Shown: one piece after another, positions 31,227 through 42,605 of the stretch
How the letters are laid out: each line of letters starts with the position of its first letter
Numbering within the stretch: position 1 is the stretch's first letter
Assembly (NCBI RefSeq): GCF_001907675.1
Contig: NZ_MPNT01000008.1
Location: 143,310 to 207,309 of the forward strand
Direction: 5' to 3'
DNA: 64,000 nucleotides
DNA from: Mycobacterium paraffinicum
Lineage (GTDB): Bacteria > Actinomycetota > Actinomycetes > Mycobacteriales > Mycobacteriaceae
The notes under the pieces: model-generated
The model's input: only the letters and a program-made list of their open reading frames with translations
The model's database searches: none
Told to the model about the DNA's origin: nothing
Program-made: the position numbers and the translations under genes

Positions 31227-31803
31227 GCGGGCCCGGTCTGGCGCGGGTTGTCCAGCGGGATGGCCAGGGCCGACATCGTCGCGGCCAGGCCGTCGTATTG
31301 GCTTGCCAGCAAGCAGAATTCGATGAGCTGACGCCGGTCCAGGTGCTGAGCGAGCTGCTGCCAGGTGGCGTCGGCGACGGTGCGATCCTTGACGAACTCG
31401 TCCGTCGCGGCCAGCAGCGCCTGCTGGCGCACGGTCAGGCGCGCCTCCACGCGGTCCAGGCGCTCGGGCCACGCGAAGATGGCGGCCTGCAGGTCCGCGT
31501 CGAGCCCCTGTTTGGCGGCCATCCGGCGATGGTGCTGCAGCTCGTACTCGCAGGCGCGCAGATGTGCGACCCGCAGGATCACCAGCTCGGTGTCGATCGC
31601 CGGTAAGCGGCCGCGCAGCACGCGGCCGCTGTAGATGCTCCACACCAGGAACAGGAACTTGTTCTGGCCCAGCGTGGTGAACAGGTGCATCTCGGGCGCG
31701 CCGACCTTACGGGCCGCCGACTTCGCGAGAATCCAGTTGATCAGCCCGAGTTCGCGGAACCGCCCCGACGGGATGCGGCCACCTTGGTCCGCTTGGCCCG
31801 CGG

Positions 31804-31807
<4 letters not shown>
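31223..31807 (-). CDS. carboxymuconolactone decarboxylase / AhpD-like protein (Rv0464c-like)
   Basis: 194 aa. All-helical AhpD-type fold with VILRVAHLRACEYELQHHRRMA; the usual CxxC is reduced to a single Cys (RACEYE), so peroxidase-reductase activity of the AhpD kind is doubtful. GTG at 31807 overlaps the ramB stop (GTGA), so it is co-translated with that regulator. Position and size fit Rv0464c. Confidence 0.82.
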
Positions 31808-33219
<1,412 letters not shown>

Positions 33220-33380
33220 TTTGCCCAGGATAGCGGGTTGCTAAGCGGAAGTTGGCAGGGTTCGCACACCGCCGGGGACGCGTCGCGATTGGTTTTTGGC
33301 ATAGGTCGTTGGCATGATTCGCAACGAGACCCGCAGGGCTAGCCTGGGGTGCCCACGAGGAGGAAACGGGGAGTTAAGCC

Positions 33381-34175
33381 GTGAGCCTGGACAAAGAACT
33401 GATGCCGGTTCCCGACGGACACCCCGATGTCTTCGACCGCGAATGGCCGCTGCGGGTGGCCGACATCGACCGCACGGGCCGGTTGCGCCTGGACGCCGCG
33501 TGCCGGCACATCCAGGACATCGGGCAGGATCAGCTGCGCGAGATGGGCTTCGAGGAGACCCACCCGCTGTGGATCGTGCGCCGCACGATGCTCGACCTGA
33601 TCCGTCCGATCGAGTTTCAGGACATGCTGCGCTGCCGCCGGTGGTGCTCGGGCACGTCGAACCGGTGGTGTGAGATGCGGGTCCGCGTCGACGGGCGCAA
33701 GGGCGGGCTGATCGAGTCCGAGGCCTTCTGGATCAACATCAACCGGGAGACCCAGATGCCGTCGCGCATCTCCGATGACTTCCTGGCCGGCCTGCACAAG
33801 ACGACCTCCGTCGACCGGCTGCGCTGGAAGGGCTACCTGAAGCCGGGCAGCCGCGACGACGCCGCGGAGATCCACGAGTTCCCGGTCCGGGTCACCGACA
33901 TCGACTTGTTCGACCACATGAACAACTCGGTGTATTGGAGCGTGATCGAGGACTACCTGGCTTCGCACCTGGAGCTGATGCAGCTGCCGCTGCGCATCAC
34001 GATCGAGCACGAGGCGCCGGTGGCGCTGGGCGACAAGCTGGAGATCATCTCGCACGTCCACCCGCCGGGTTCGACCGAACAGTTCGGTCCCAACCTCACC
34101 GATCGCACTGTTACAACGCTCACATATGCGGTCGGTGACGAGACGAAAGCCGTCGCCGCGATCTTCTCGCGCTAA
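33381..34175 (+). CDS. acyl-ACP thioesterase-like hotdog protein (Rv0466-like)
   Basis: 264 aa with two hotdog halves, as in plant-type FatA/FatB thioesterases. Catalytic-region phrases are VADIDRTGRLRLDAACRHIQD in the first half and VTDIDLFDHMNNSVYWSVIED in the second, with the Asp/His/Asn typical of the family. It may release fatty acids from ACP or act on an acyl-CoA. The GTG at 33381 has a purine-rich GGAGG-like stretch upstream. It precedes icl1 by 271 bases and is probably transcribed separately. Confidence 0.87.
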   Translation: MSLDKELMPVPDGHPDVFDREWPLRVADIDRTGRLRLDAACRHIQDIGQDQLREMGFEETHPLWIVRRTMLDLIRPIEFQDMLRCRRWCSGTSNRWCEMRVRVDGRKGGLIESEAFWININRETQMPSRISDDFLAGLHKTTSVDRLRWKGYLKPGSRDDAAEIHEFPVRVTDIDLFDHMNNSVYWSVIEDYLASHLELMQLPLRITIEHEAPVALGDKLEIISHVHPPGSTEQFGPNLTDRTVTTLTYAVGDETKAVAAIFSR

Positions 34176-34446
34176 CCGGACAAGCGTCCCGTTAATTTCC
34201 CGGCTGACCTGCGGATTCCGGTTACCGGCCAGTAGTTTCTGAAACGGTTCAGTTTCCGTTCATCTTCGCAAAGTTTGCTAAATCCGGCTGAGTCGTTGCC
34301 GAAATTGACAACTGAAACGGGTGGAAATGGGTAGTCAAGCTGTGTCATCTTCGAATTAGCACACCAGCGAAGTCGAGCCTCTAGCGACCGCCGGTGCAGC
34401 GTTTACCAACTCAGAAGTAGTGAAGATTCGTTAAGGAGCATGCCCA
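34176..34446 (+). promoter_or_regulatory. icl1 upstream region with candidate RamB operator
   Basis: 271 bases without a gene. It holds a perfect 11-base palindrome GCAAAGTTTGC (34268-34278), which resembles the AAAGTTTGC/ACTTTGC core of RamB sites known in Corynebacterium. Two copies of TGAAACGG (34240-34247 and 34313-34320) flank it, and a TTGACA (34305-34310) could be a -35 hexamer, though no clear -10 follows. GGAG at 34434-34438 is the icl1 ribosome site. Assignment to RamB is inference from motif and the nearby ramB gene. Confidence 0.5.
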
Positions 34447-35733
34447 ATGTCTGCCGTTGGCACCCCGAAGAGCGCCGAACAGATCCAGAAGGACTGGGAC
34501 ACCAACCCGCGGTGGAAGGACGTCAACCGTACCTACACCGCCCAGGACGTCGTCGCCCTGCAGGGCAGCGTGGTCGAGGAGCACACGCTGGCCCGCCGCG
34601 GCGCCGAGGTGCTCTGGGAGCAGTTGCACGACCTGGAATACATCAACGCGCTGGGCGCCCTGACCGGCAACATGGCCGTGCAGCAGGTGCGCGCCGGCCT
34701 CAAGGCCATCTACCTGTCCGGTTGGCAGGTCGCCGGTGACGCCAACCTGTCCGGCCACACCTACCCCGACCAGAGCCTGTACCCGGCCAACTCCGTGCCG
34801 CAGGTCATCCGTCGCATCAACAACGCGCTGCTGCGCGCCGACGAGATCGCCAAGGTCGAGGGCGACCGGTCGGTGGAGAACTGGCTGGCCCCGATCGTCG
34901 CCGACGGTGAGGCCGGTTTCGGTGGCGCTCTCAATGTGTACGAGCTTCAGAAGGCGATGATCGCCGCAGGCGTCGCGGGGTCGCACTGGGAAGATCAGCT
35001 CGCTTCGGAGAAGAAGTGCGGCCACCTCGGTGGCAAGGTGCTGATCCCCACCCAGCAGCACATCCGCACCCTGACCTCGGCGCGTCTGGCGGCGGACGTC
35101 GCCGACGTTCCGACGGTCGTCATCGCCCGGACCGACGCCGAGGCGGCCACCCTGATCACCTCGGACGTCGACGAGCGCGACCAGCCGTTCATCACCGGTG
35201 AGCGGACCAAGGAGGGCTTCTACCGGGTCAAGAACGGCCTCGAGCCCTGCATCGCCCGGGCCAAGGCCTACGCGCCGTACTCCGACCTGATCTGGATGGA
35301 GACCGGAACCCCGGACCTCGAGCTCGCGGCCAAGTTCGCCGAGGGCGTCAAGTCCGAGTTCCCCGACCAGATGCTGGCCTACAACTGCTCGCCGTCGTTC
35401 AACTGGAAGAAGCACCTGGACGACTCCACCATCGCGAAGTTCCAAAAAGAGCTTGGCGCAATGGGATTCAAGTTCCAGTTCATCACCCTGGCCGGCTTCC
35501 ACGCGCTGAACTACTCGATGTTCGATCTGGCCTACGGCTACGCACGCAACCAGATGAGCGCCTACGTGGAACTGCAGGAGCGCGAGTTCGCCGCCGAGGA
35601 GCGCGGTTACACCGCGACCAAGCACCAGCGCGAGGTCGGTGCGGGTTACTTCGACCGCATCGCCACTACGGTCGACCCCACTTCGTCGACCACCGCGCTG
35701 ACCGGCTCCACCGAAGAGGGTCAGTTTCACTGA
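34447..35733 (+). CDS. icl1: isocitrate lyase 1
   Basis: 428 aa. Cleaves isocitrate to glyoxylate and succinate for growth on fatty acids and also acts as methylisocitrate lyase in mycobacteria. The catalytic signature KKCGH is present with C191, the same residue number as in the M. tuberculosis enzyme; other core phrases are GYFDRIATT and [11 protein letters not shown]. The stop codon falls inside the first unit of a 56-bp repeat array, so copy-number changes alter only the 3' untranslated part. Confidence 0.97.
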   Translation: MSAVGTPKSAEQIQKDWDTNPRWKDVNRTYTAQDVVALQGSVVEEHTLARRGAEVLWEQLHDLEYINALGALTGNMAVQQVRAGLKAIYLSGWQVAGDANLSGHTYPDQSLYPANSVPQVIRRINNALLRADEIAKVEGDRSVENWLAPIVADGEAGFGGALNVYELQKAMIAAGVAGSHWEDQLASEKKCGHLGGKVLIPTQQHIRTLTSARLAADVADVPTVVIARTDAEAATLITSDVDERDQPFITGERTKEGFYRVKNGLEPCIARAKAYAPYSDLIWMETGTPDLELAAKFAEGVKSEFPDQMLAYNCSPSFNWKKHLDDSTIAKFQKELGAMGFKFQFITLAGFHALNYSMFDLAYGYARNQMSAYVELQEREFAAEERGYTATKHQREVGAGYFDRIATTVDPTSSTTALTGSTEEGQFH

Positions 35734-36007
35734 GGACGAGCGGGCCTGGCCCGCGAGGACGAAGTGAAACCGTTGGCTTGAGTCACTGAGGACGAGCGGG
35801 CCTGGCCCGCGAGGACGAAGTGAAACCGTTGGCTTGAGTCACTGAGGACGAGCGGGCCTGGCCCGCGAGGACGAAGTGAAACCGTTGGCTTGAGTCACTG
35901 AGGACGAGCGGGCCTGGCCCGCGAGGACGAAGTGAAACCGTTGGCTTGAGTCACTGAGGACGAGCGGGCCTGGCCCGCGAGGACGAAGTGAAACCGTTGG
36001 CTTGAGT
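35728..36007. repeat. five identical 56-bp tandem repeats (MIRU-VNTR-like)
   Basis: Unit starts lie at 35728, 35784, 35840, 35896 and 35952; a sixth copy begins at 36008 but breaks off after about four bases. The copies look identical. Each carries a hairpin, GCGGGCC-T-GGCCCGC. The first unit contains the icl1 stop (35731-35733). Size and place fit mycobacterial interspersed repetitive units used for strain typing; which named locus it is cannot be told from here. Confidence 0.95.
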
Positions 36008-36115
36008 CACTAAGCCAGTGAGTCACTGATCCCTTCCGGAGCCGAGCAGACGGGGAGTCGCACCGCTGCGATCCAGATTGTGCGAATTTCCGGCTGCTCA
36101 CCGTGAAGTAGCATT

Positions 36116-36144
36116 GGCCCCGCCCAGCGAACCTGGGCGGGGCC
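36116..36144 (+). terminator. strong hairpin upstream of fadB2
   Basis: Perfect 12-bp stem (36116-36127 with 36133-36144) and 5-base loop CGAAC, with no T-run after it. The 177 bases between the repeat array and fadB2 hold this hairpin and otherwise nothing recognisable. It may end icl1 transcription in the T-less way seen in mycobacteria, or structure the fadB2 leader. Confidence 0.5.
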
Positions 36145-36184
36145 TATTGCGGTGCAAGACGATACGACACCGAAAGAGATGACA

Positions 36185-37048
36185 GTGAGCGACGCAGCGA
36201 TTCAGCGGGTAGGGGTGGTCGGGGCCGGCCAGATGGGGTCCGGCATCGCCGAAGTCTCGGTCCGCGCCGGCGTCGACGTGACGGTGTTCGAGACCACCGA
36301 GGCGCTGATCACGGCCGGGCGCAACCGCATCGTGAAGTCGCTGGAGCGCGGCGTCAGCGCCGGCAAGGTGACCGAGCGGGAACGTGACCGCGCGCTGAGC
36401 CAGCTCACCTTCACCACCGATCTCCAGGACCTCGCCGACCGGCAGCTGGTCATCGAGGCGATCATCGAAGACGAGTCGGTCAAGGCGGACATCTTCGCCG
36501 AACTCGACCGGGCCATCACCGATCCCGACGCGGTGCTGGCGTCCAACACGTCCAGCATTCCGATCATGAAGATCGCGGCGGCCACCAAGAACCCCCAGCG
36601 GGTGCTGGGCCTGCACTTCTTCAACCCCGTGCCGGTGCTCCCGCTGGTCGAGTTGGTCTGCACGCTGGTCACCGACGAAGCCGCCGCCGCGCGCACCGAA
36701 GAATTCGCGAGCGCGGTCCTGGGCAAGCAGGTGGTGCGCTGCTCGGACCGGTCGGGCTTCGTCGTCAACGCCCTGCTGGTGCCCTATCTCCTGTCGGCAA
36801 TTCGCATGGTGGAGGCGGGTTTTGCCACCATCGAAGACGTCGACAAGGCGGTTGTCGCCGGGTTGTCGCACCCGATGGGCCCGCTGCGGCTGTCCGACCT
36901 GGTGGGCCTGGACACGCTGAAGCTGATCGCGGACAAGATGTTCGAGGAATTCAAGGAACCGCAGTACGGTCCGCCGCCGCTGCTGCTGCGCATGGTGGAG
37001 GCGGGCCGGCTGGGCAAGAAAACCGGCCGGGGTTTCTACAGCTACTGA
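36185..37048 (+). CDS. fadB2: 3-hydroxybutyryl-CoA dehydrogenase FadB2
   Basis: 287 aa. Rossmann motif GAGQMGSGIA near residue 14; SNTSSIPIMK and GLHFFNPVPVLPLVE near 118-145 with the catalytic His-Glu pair; C-terminal helical domain with GLSHPMGPLRLSDLVG. It oxidises 3-hydroxybutyryl-CoA with NAD(P). I chose the GTG at 36185 since AAAGAG lies 6 bases before it; the ATG at 36179 abuts that ribosome site. Near-identical length to the M. tuberculosis protein (286 aa as recalled). Confidence 0.93.
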   Translation: MSDAAIQRVGVVGAGQMGSGIAEVSVRAGVDVTVFETTEALITAGRNRIVKSLERGVSAGKVTERERDRALSQLTFTTDLQDLADRQLVIEAIIEDESVKADIFAELDRAITDPDAVLASNTSSIPIMKIAAATKNPQRVLGLHFFNPVPVLPLVELVCTLVTDEAAAARTEEFASAVLGKQVVRCSDRSGFVVNALLVPYLLSAIRMVEAGFATIEDVDKAVVAGLSHPMGPLRLSDLVGLDTLKLIADKMFEEFKEPQYGPPPLLLRMVEAGRLGKKTGRGFYSY

Positions 37049-37127
37049 CGCCGCGCCGCACGGCGTCGCGGCGCCGATATTCCAACGCGGGAAGTCAACA
37101 CAATGTTGGGTTTTCCGGTTAGTATCC

Positions 37128-38024
<897 letters not shown>

Positions 38025-38045
38025 GCGTTCGGCTGGGGTCGTTCC

Positions 38046-38909
38046 CTACTTTTCCAGGGTGAACTGGTCGACGTCGGTGTACCCCTCGCGGAACAGCTTC
38101 GCGCAACCTGTCAGGTACTTCATGTAGCGGTCGTAGACCTCTTGCGACTGGATGGCGATGGCCTGTTCGCGGTTCGCCTCGAGGGCGGCGGCCCACGTCT
38201 CGAGGGTCCGCGCGTAGTGCAGTTGCAGCGAGTGCACCCGGGTCAGCTCGAAGCCGGCCGTGACGGCGTACTCCCCGACGGTCTGCGGGGTCGGCAGCCA
38301 GCCCCCGGGGAAGATCTCGGTGAGGATGAATTGCGAGAAGTGCACGATCTCGTGGGTCAGCGTCATGCCTCGCGCCCTGGCCTCCTTGAAGGACGGGCGA
38401 ACGATGGTGTGCAGCAACATGACCCCGTCGGATGGCAGCGCCTGGTAGGCCATCTTGAAGAAGCGGCCGTAGCGCTGGCGGCCGAAGTGCTCGAAGGCGC
38501 CGATCGAAACGATGCGGTCGACGGGTTCGTGGAACTTCTCCCAACCCTCCAACAGCACGCGCCGGCTGCGGGGGGTGTCCATCTCGTCGAACGTCTGCTG
38601 CACGTGCGCGGCCTGGTTCTCCGACAAGGTCAGGCCCACGACGTTGACGTCGTACTTCTCGATGGCCCGACGCATGGTCGCGCCCCAGCCGCAGCCGATG
38701 TCCAGCAGCGTCATGCCCGGTTCCAGCTTTAGCTTTCCCAGCGCCAGGTCGATCTTGGCGAGCTGCGCCTCCTCCAGGGTCATGTCGTCGCGCTCGAAGT
38801 AGGCGCAGCTGTACGTCTGGGTGGGGTCTAGGAACAACCGGAAGAAGTCATCGGACAAGTCGTAGTGGGCTTGCACGTTTCCGAAATGCGGCGTGAGCTG
38901 CACTGACAT
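38046..38909 (-). CDS. pcaA: cyclopropane mycolic acid synthase PcaA
   Basis: 287 aa. Family motifs [14 protein letters not shown] near residue 70, [18 protein letters not shown] and GAFEHFGRQRYGRFF near 135. In M. tuberculosis PcaA adds the proximal cis-cyclopropane on alpha-mycolates and is needed for cording and persistence (established). It converges on umaA; the start lies in a 181-base gap before madR, which is on the same strand. That gap holds a short palindrome CGCATATGCG (38960-38969) and no gene. Confidence 0.92.
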   Translation of the reverse strand: MSVQLTPHFGNVQAHYDLSDDFFRLFLDPTQTYSCAYFERDDMTLEEAQLAKIDLALGKLKLEPGMTLLDIGCGWGATMRRAIEKYDVNVVGLTLSENQAAHVQQTFDEMDTPRSRRVLLEGWEKFHEPVDRIVSIGAFEHFGRQRYGRFFKMAYQALPSDGVMLLHTIVRPSFKEARARGMTLTHEIVHFSQFILTEIFPGGWLPTPQTVGEYAVTAGFELTRVHSLQLHYARTLETWAAALEANREQAIAIQSQEVYDRYMKYLTGCAKLFREGYTDVDQFTLEK

Positions 38910-39089
38910 GTCGAGAAGAGCCTTTCGTTACGCGGAGGCGGGCGCACCCGCCAGCACGGCGCATATGCGTCGCCCCCCGGTGCACCACATGCATGCTAGT
39001 CGCTGCGGGCGATGCACGTCGTTCTCACCAGCGGGTCCTAGCGTCACACGAAAGGGGATGAATTCACAAAATGAGGCCGGCGCCGCCCC

Positions 39090-39830
39090 CTACCGCGCGG
39101 ACCGACCCCGCTGCTCGCGGGGCGGGACGATCGGCGACGGGTGGGGCTCTTCGCGGAACTTCTCCAGCGATCCGCCGACCTCGACGATGCCCTTCAACGC
39201 ATTCCAGCTCAGCATCGTCAGGTAGTCGATCAGCTCGTCGCGGCTCATGCGCGGGAAAGACATCCAGGAGTGCGTGGCCAGCTGCACGCCGCCGACGATC
39301 AGGTAGGCCCACGGCTCCGCGCCGCCGGTGTCCATGCCGGCCTGCTGCATGCGGCGGCGCATCAGCACCGCCAGCATGCGGGCGATGATCCGCTCGGAGT
39401 CGGCGATCACCTTGCTCTTGCTGGCCGAGCTGTTCGACATCACGAAGCGGTACGGCTCGGGTTCGTTCGCGACCGTTTCGACATACACCCGGATGACCTC
39501 GCGGGTCAGGTCGAAGCCGTCCAGATTGGATGTCAGCGCGGCGGCGAGGTTGGGAATCAGGGTGGTTTGGGTGAACCGCATCATCACGGCGGTCGTCAGG
39601 TCGTTCTTGTCGACGAAGTAGCGATACAGCACCGTCTTGGATACGCCGATATCCGCGGCGATGTCATCCATGCTCAAGGCGCCGCCGTGCCGCCGGATCG
39701 CGTCGATCGTGCCGTCTACCAACTCGTTGCGGCGCTCCACCTTGTGCTGGTGCCAGCGCCGCTTGCGACCATCCGTCTTGGCCGCCGCCGCCAACGTTCG
39801 CTCTGCCACTGTCGCCGATATCCCATTCAC
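39090..39830 (-). CDS. madR: TetR-family regulator MadR (Rv0472c-like)
   Basis: 246 aa. Helix-turn-helix at about residues 50-75 (LSMDDIAADIGVSKTVLYRY) in a basic N-terminal context. Position after pcaA and overall sequence match Rv0472c, described as MadR, an acyl-CoA-responsive repressor of the mycolic acid desaturase genes desA1/desA2. A GTG at 39809 is an alternative start giving 239 aa. It is divergent from the DUF445 gene. No desA gene lies in this window, so it acts in trans. Confidence 0.85.
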   Translation of the reverse strand: MNGISATVAERTLAAAAKTDGRKRRWHQHKVERRNELVDGTIDAIRRHGGALSMDDIAADIGVSKTVLYRYFVDKNDLTTAVMMRFTQTTLIPNLAAALTSNLDGFDLTREVIRVYVETVANEPEPYRFVMSNSSASKSKVIADSERIIARMLAVLMRRRMQQAGMDTGGAEPWAYLIVGGVQLATHSWMSFPRMSRDELIDYLTMLSWNALKGIVEVGGSLEKFREEPHPSPIVPPREQRGRSAR

Positions 39831-39930
39831 TAGACGTACTCGATAATACGGCGTGCGGGCCTGTTTCGACCCGCGACGGCGCGCCCGTTCGGGCTTGTGA
39901 ACAGTGCGGTCACACCAAACGCCCGCGACG

Positions 39931-41325
39931 ATGAATGATGGAGTGGTGGTACACAGAGCCTCGCCCCGAGGCGAAGCACCGGACCCCCGCGCGGCAGCCC
40001 CGGCGTCGACGGCCCCGTTGAGCGGAACCGGACGTGCTCACCCCTCGCTCGCCGAATCCTTCGCCGGCGCCGACCCGCAAGCCGACGCCGAGCGTCGGGT
40101 GGCGCTGCGCCGGATGAAGGCGGTGGCGCTGAGCTTTCTGATCGGCGCCACCGGCTTGTTCCTCGGCTGCCGCTGGGCCGAGGCCCACACCCACCTGGGC
40201 GCCTGGGTCGGCTATGTCGGCGCCGCCGCCGAGGCCGGGATGGTGGGCGCCCTGGCCGACTGGTTCGCGGTGACGGCGTTGTTCCGGCACCCACTGGGCA
40301 TCCCCATCCCGCACACCGCGATCATCAAGCGCAAGAAGGATCAGCTCGGCGAGGGGCTGGGCACCTTCGTTCGGGAGAACTTCCTGTCGCCCCCGGTGGT
40401 CGAGACCAAGCTGCGGGACGCCCAGGTGGCCGGACGGCTCGGCAAGTGGCTGTCGGACACCTCACACGCCGAGCGCGTGGCCGGCGAGACGGCCACGGTG
40501 CTCCGGGTGCTGGTCGAGCTGCTGCGCGACGAGGACGTCCAGCAGGTGATCGACCGGATGATCGTGCGCCGCATCGCCGAGCCGCAATGGGGGCCGCCGG
40601 TCGGGCGGGTGCTGGCGACGCTGCTGGCCGAGAACCGGCAGGAGGCGCTGATCCAACTTCTGGCCGACCGGGCCTTCCAGTGGTCGCTGAACGCCGGCGA
40701 GGTGATCCAGCGGGTGGTCGAGCGTGACTCACCGACGTGGTCGCCGCGGTTCATCGACCACCTGGTGGGCGACCGCATCCACCGCGAGCTGATGGATTTC
40801 ACCGACAAGGTGCGGCGTAATCCCGATCACGAGCTGCGCCGGTCGGCGACGCGGTTCCTGTTCGAATTCGCCGACGACCTGCAGCACGACGCCGACACCA
40901 TCGCGCGCGCCGATGCGATCAAAGAGCAGCTGATGGCGCGCGACGAGATCGCCAATGCGGCGGCGACGGCCTGGAAGACGCTGAAACGGCTGGTGCTCGA
41001 GGGCGTCGACGACCCGTCGAGCACGCTGCGTACCCGGATCGCCGACACGGTCGTCCGCATCGGGGAGTCGCTGCGCGACGACGCCGACCTGCGCGACAAG
41101 GTGGACAACTGGATCGTGCGCGCGGCCCAGCACCTGGTTTCGCAATATGGGGTGGAGATCACGGCGATCATCACCGACACCATCGAGCGTTGGGACGCCG
41201 AGGAGGCCAGCCGGCGCATCGAGCTACATGTCGGTCGTGACCTGCAGTTCATCCGGATCAACGGGACCGTGGTCGGCTCCCTGGCCGGTCTGGTGATCTA
41301 CGCGGTCGCGCACGCACTTTTCTAG
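39931..41325 (+). CDS. DUF445 membrane protein (Rv0473-like)
   Basis: 464 aa. A low-complexity N-terminus of about 60 residues is followed by one or two hydrophobic segments (about 62-100), the DUF445 start (AEAGMVGALADWFAVTALFRHPLGIPIPHT) and a long helical, charge-rich body, ending in a C-terminal membrane segment (GSLAGLVIYAVAHALF). The role is unknown; Bacillus YheB/YqaJ-type relatives are also uncharacterised. A start further upstream (39904) is possible. It ends just before the palindrome in front of the Xre gene. Confidence 0.85.
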   Translation: MNDGVVVHRASPRGEAPDPRAAAPASTAPLSGTGRAHPSLAESFAGADPQADAERRVALRRMKAVALSFLIGATGLFLGCRWAEAHTHLGAWVGYVGAAAEAGMVGALADWFAVTALFRHPLGIPIPHTAIIKRKKDQLGEGLGTFVRENFLSPPVVETKLRDAQVAGRLGKWLSDTSHAERVAGETATVLRVLVELLRDEDVQQVIDRMIVRRIAEPQWGPPVGRVLATLLAENRQEALIQLLADRAFQWSLNAGEVIQRVVERDSPTWSPRFIDHLVGDRIHRELMDFTDKVRRNPDHELRRSATRFLFEFADDLQHDADTIARADAIKEQLMARDEIANAAATAWKTLKRLVLEGVDDPSSTLRTRIADTVVRIGESLRDDADLRDKVDNWIVRAAQHLVSQYGVEITAIITDTIERWDAEEASRRIELHVGRDLQFIRINGTVVGSLAGLVIYAVAHALF

Positions 41326-41333
41326 TAGTGCTA

Positions 41334-41361
41334 ACAAGTGCTTGCAATAGCAAGCACTTGT
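41334..41361. promoter_or_regulatory. 12-bp perfect inverted repeat before the Xre regulator gene
   Basis: ACAAGTGCTTGC, 4 bases AATA, GCAAGCACTTGT. It starts 9 bases after the DUF445 stop and lies 49 bases before the Xre ATG. It is unusually AT-rich for this genome. Candidate autoregulatory operator; as RNA it could also act as a hairpin terminator for the upstream gene. Confidence 0.7.
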
Positions 41362-41409
41362 AGTAGTCTGATGGCCGTCACCACCGACCATCCGACCCAG
41401 GAGCACGTC

Positions 41410-41838
41410 ATGGCACCCGAGGAGAAGCTCTCCGCGAAGGTGTCCAACGCCGCCTCCGACATGGCCTCGGACATCGGCAGCTTCATCCGCAGCCAGCGCG
41501 AACTCGCGCAGGTCTCGGTGCGCCAACTCGCGGAAAAGTCCGGGGTCAGCAATCCGTATCTGAGCCAAGTGGAGCGTGGATTGCGCAAGCCGTCCGCCGA
41601 CGTGCTCAATCAAATCGCGAAGGCCTTGCGGGTGTCCGCCGAGGTTCTCTACGTGCGGGCCGGGATTTTGGAGCCGAGCGACAAGAGCCAGGTGCGCGAC
41701 GCCATCATCACCGACACCGCGATCACCGAGCGCCAAAAACAGGTTCTGCTCGACATCTACACATCGTTCACCCAGCAAAACGAAATAAGTGCACCAAGCG
41801 ACGAGGAGTGTTCCACCGAATCGGACGGCGCCGAGTGA
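41410..41838 (+). CDS. Xre-family transcriptional regulator (Rv0474-like)
   Basis: 142 aa. The Xre helix-turn-helix spans about residues 24-78 (IGSFIRSQRELAQVSVRQLA, then SGVSNPYLSQVERGLRKPS). The C-terminal part (ITDTAITERQKQVLLDIYTSF) is strongly conserved with Rv0474 as I recall it. I chose the ATG at 41410 because AGGAG lies six bases before it; an ATG at 41371 is in frame but overlaps the presumed promoter area. It is followed by hbhA after 83 bases and may regulate it and itself. Confidence 0.88.
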   Translation: MAPEEKLSAKVSNAASDMASDIGSFIRSQRELAQVSVRQLAEKSGVSNPYLSQVERGLRKPSADVLNQIAKALRVSAEVLYVRAGILEPSDKSQVRDAIITDTAITERQKQVLLDIYTSFTQQNEISAPSDEECSTESDGAE

Positions 41839-41921
41839 GCTCGCCCCGTCACGACCGGAATGCATAGCCCCTCGCTCGTGCGACACACACCCCAAGAACG
41901 CCGATAAGGAAAGGAATCATC

Positions 41922-42527
41922 ATGGCGGACAACACCAACATCGAAGATCTGCGGGCGCCGCTGCTCGCGGCCCTCGGCGCGGCCGACCTGGCCCTGGCGA
42001 CGGTCAACGAGCTGATCGCCAACCTGCGCGATCGCGCCGGAGAGACGCGCGCCGACACCCGCACCCGGGTGGAGGAGAGCCGCGCTCGCCTGACCAAATT
42101 GCAGGAAGACCTGCCCGAGCAGCTGGGCGAGCTGCGCGAGCGCTTCACCAGCGAAGAGCTCCGCAAGGCGGCCGAGGGCTACCTCGACGCGGCGACCAAC
42201 CGCTACAACGAGCTGGTCGAGCGGGGTGAGGCCGCCCTGCAGCGGCTGCGCAGCCAGACCGGCCTGGACGACGCCTCCGCGCGCGCCGAGGGCTACGTGG
42301 ACCAGGCCGTCGAGCTGACCCAGGAGGCGCTGGGCACCGTGGCCTCGCAGACCCGCGCCGTCGGCGAGCGCGCGGCCAAGCTGGTCGGCATCGAGCTGCC
42401 CAAGAAGTCCGACGAGACGGCCAAGAAGGCCCAGAAGGCTGTCGCGAAGAAGGCGCCCGCCAAGAAGGCTCCGGCCAAGAAGGCTCCGGCCAAGAAGGCG
42501 TCCGCGAAGAAGGTCACCCAGAAGTAA
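41922..42527 (+). CDS. hbhA: heparin-binding haemagglutinin HBHA
   Basis: 201 aa surface adhesin. Short hydrophobic N-terminal part, a long coiled coil (about 30-150) and a Lys-Ala-Pro C-terminal tail (about 160-201) of repeated KKAPA units that binds heparan sulfate; the lysines are methylated in M. tuberculosis (established). The tail gene segment consists of near-identical 15-base repeats, so length can vary between strains. A good ribosome site AAGGAAAGG precedes the ATG. Confidence 0.96.
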   Translation: MADNTNIEDLRAPLLAALGAADLALATVNELIANLRDRAGETRADTRTRVEESRARLTKLQEDLPEQLGELRERFTSEELRKAAEGYLDAATNRYNELVERGEAALQRLRSQTGLDDASARAEGYVDQAVELTQEALGTVASQTRAVGERAAKLVGIELPKKSDETAKKAQKAVAKKAPAKKAPAKKAPAKKASAKKVTQK

Positions 42528-42535
42528 GTCCGGCG

Positions 42536-42574
42536 GTCGACTCGGAGTTGTCCTCCGGGCAACTCCGAGTCGAC
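42536..42574 (+). terminator. 15-bp perfect hairpin after hbhA
   Basis: Stem 42536-42550 pairs with 42560-42574 without mismatch; 9-base loop TCCTCCGGG; a weak GTTT follows. It starts 9 bases after the hbhA stop and is the likely transcription end. Confidence 0.75.
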
Positions 42575-42605
42575 GTTTCCGACGGCGCCCGCATACGCTT
42601 AAGGC

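Noticed and set aside
35728..36007. CRISPR array
   Set aside because: The units are contiguous and identical, with no spacers between them and no cas genes nearby; it is a tandem repeat.
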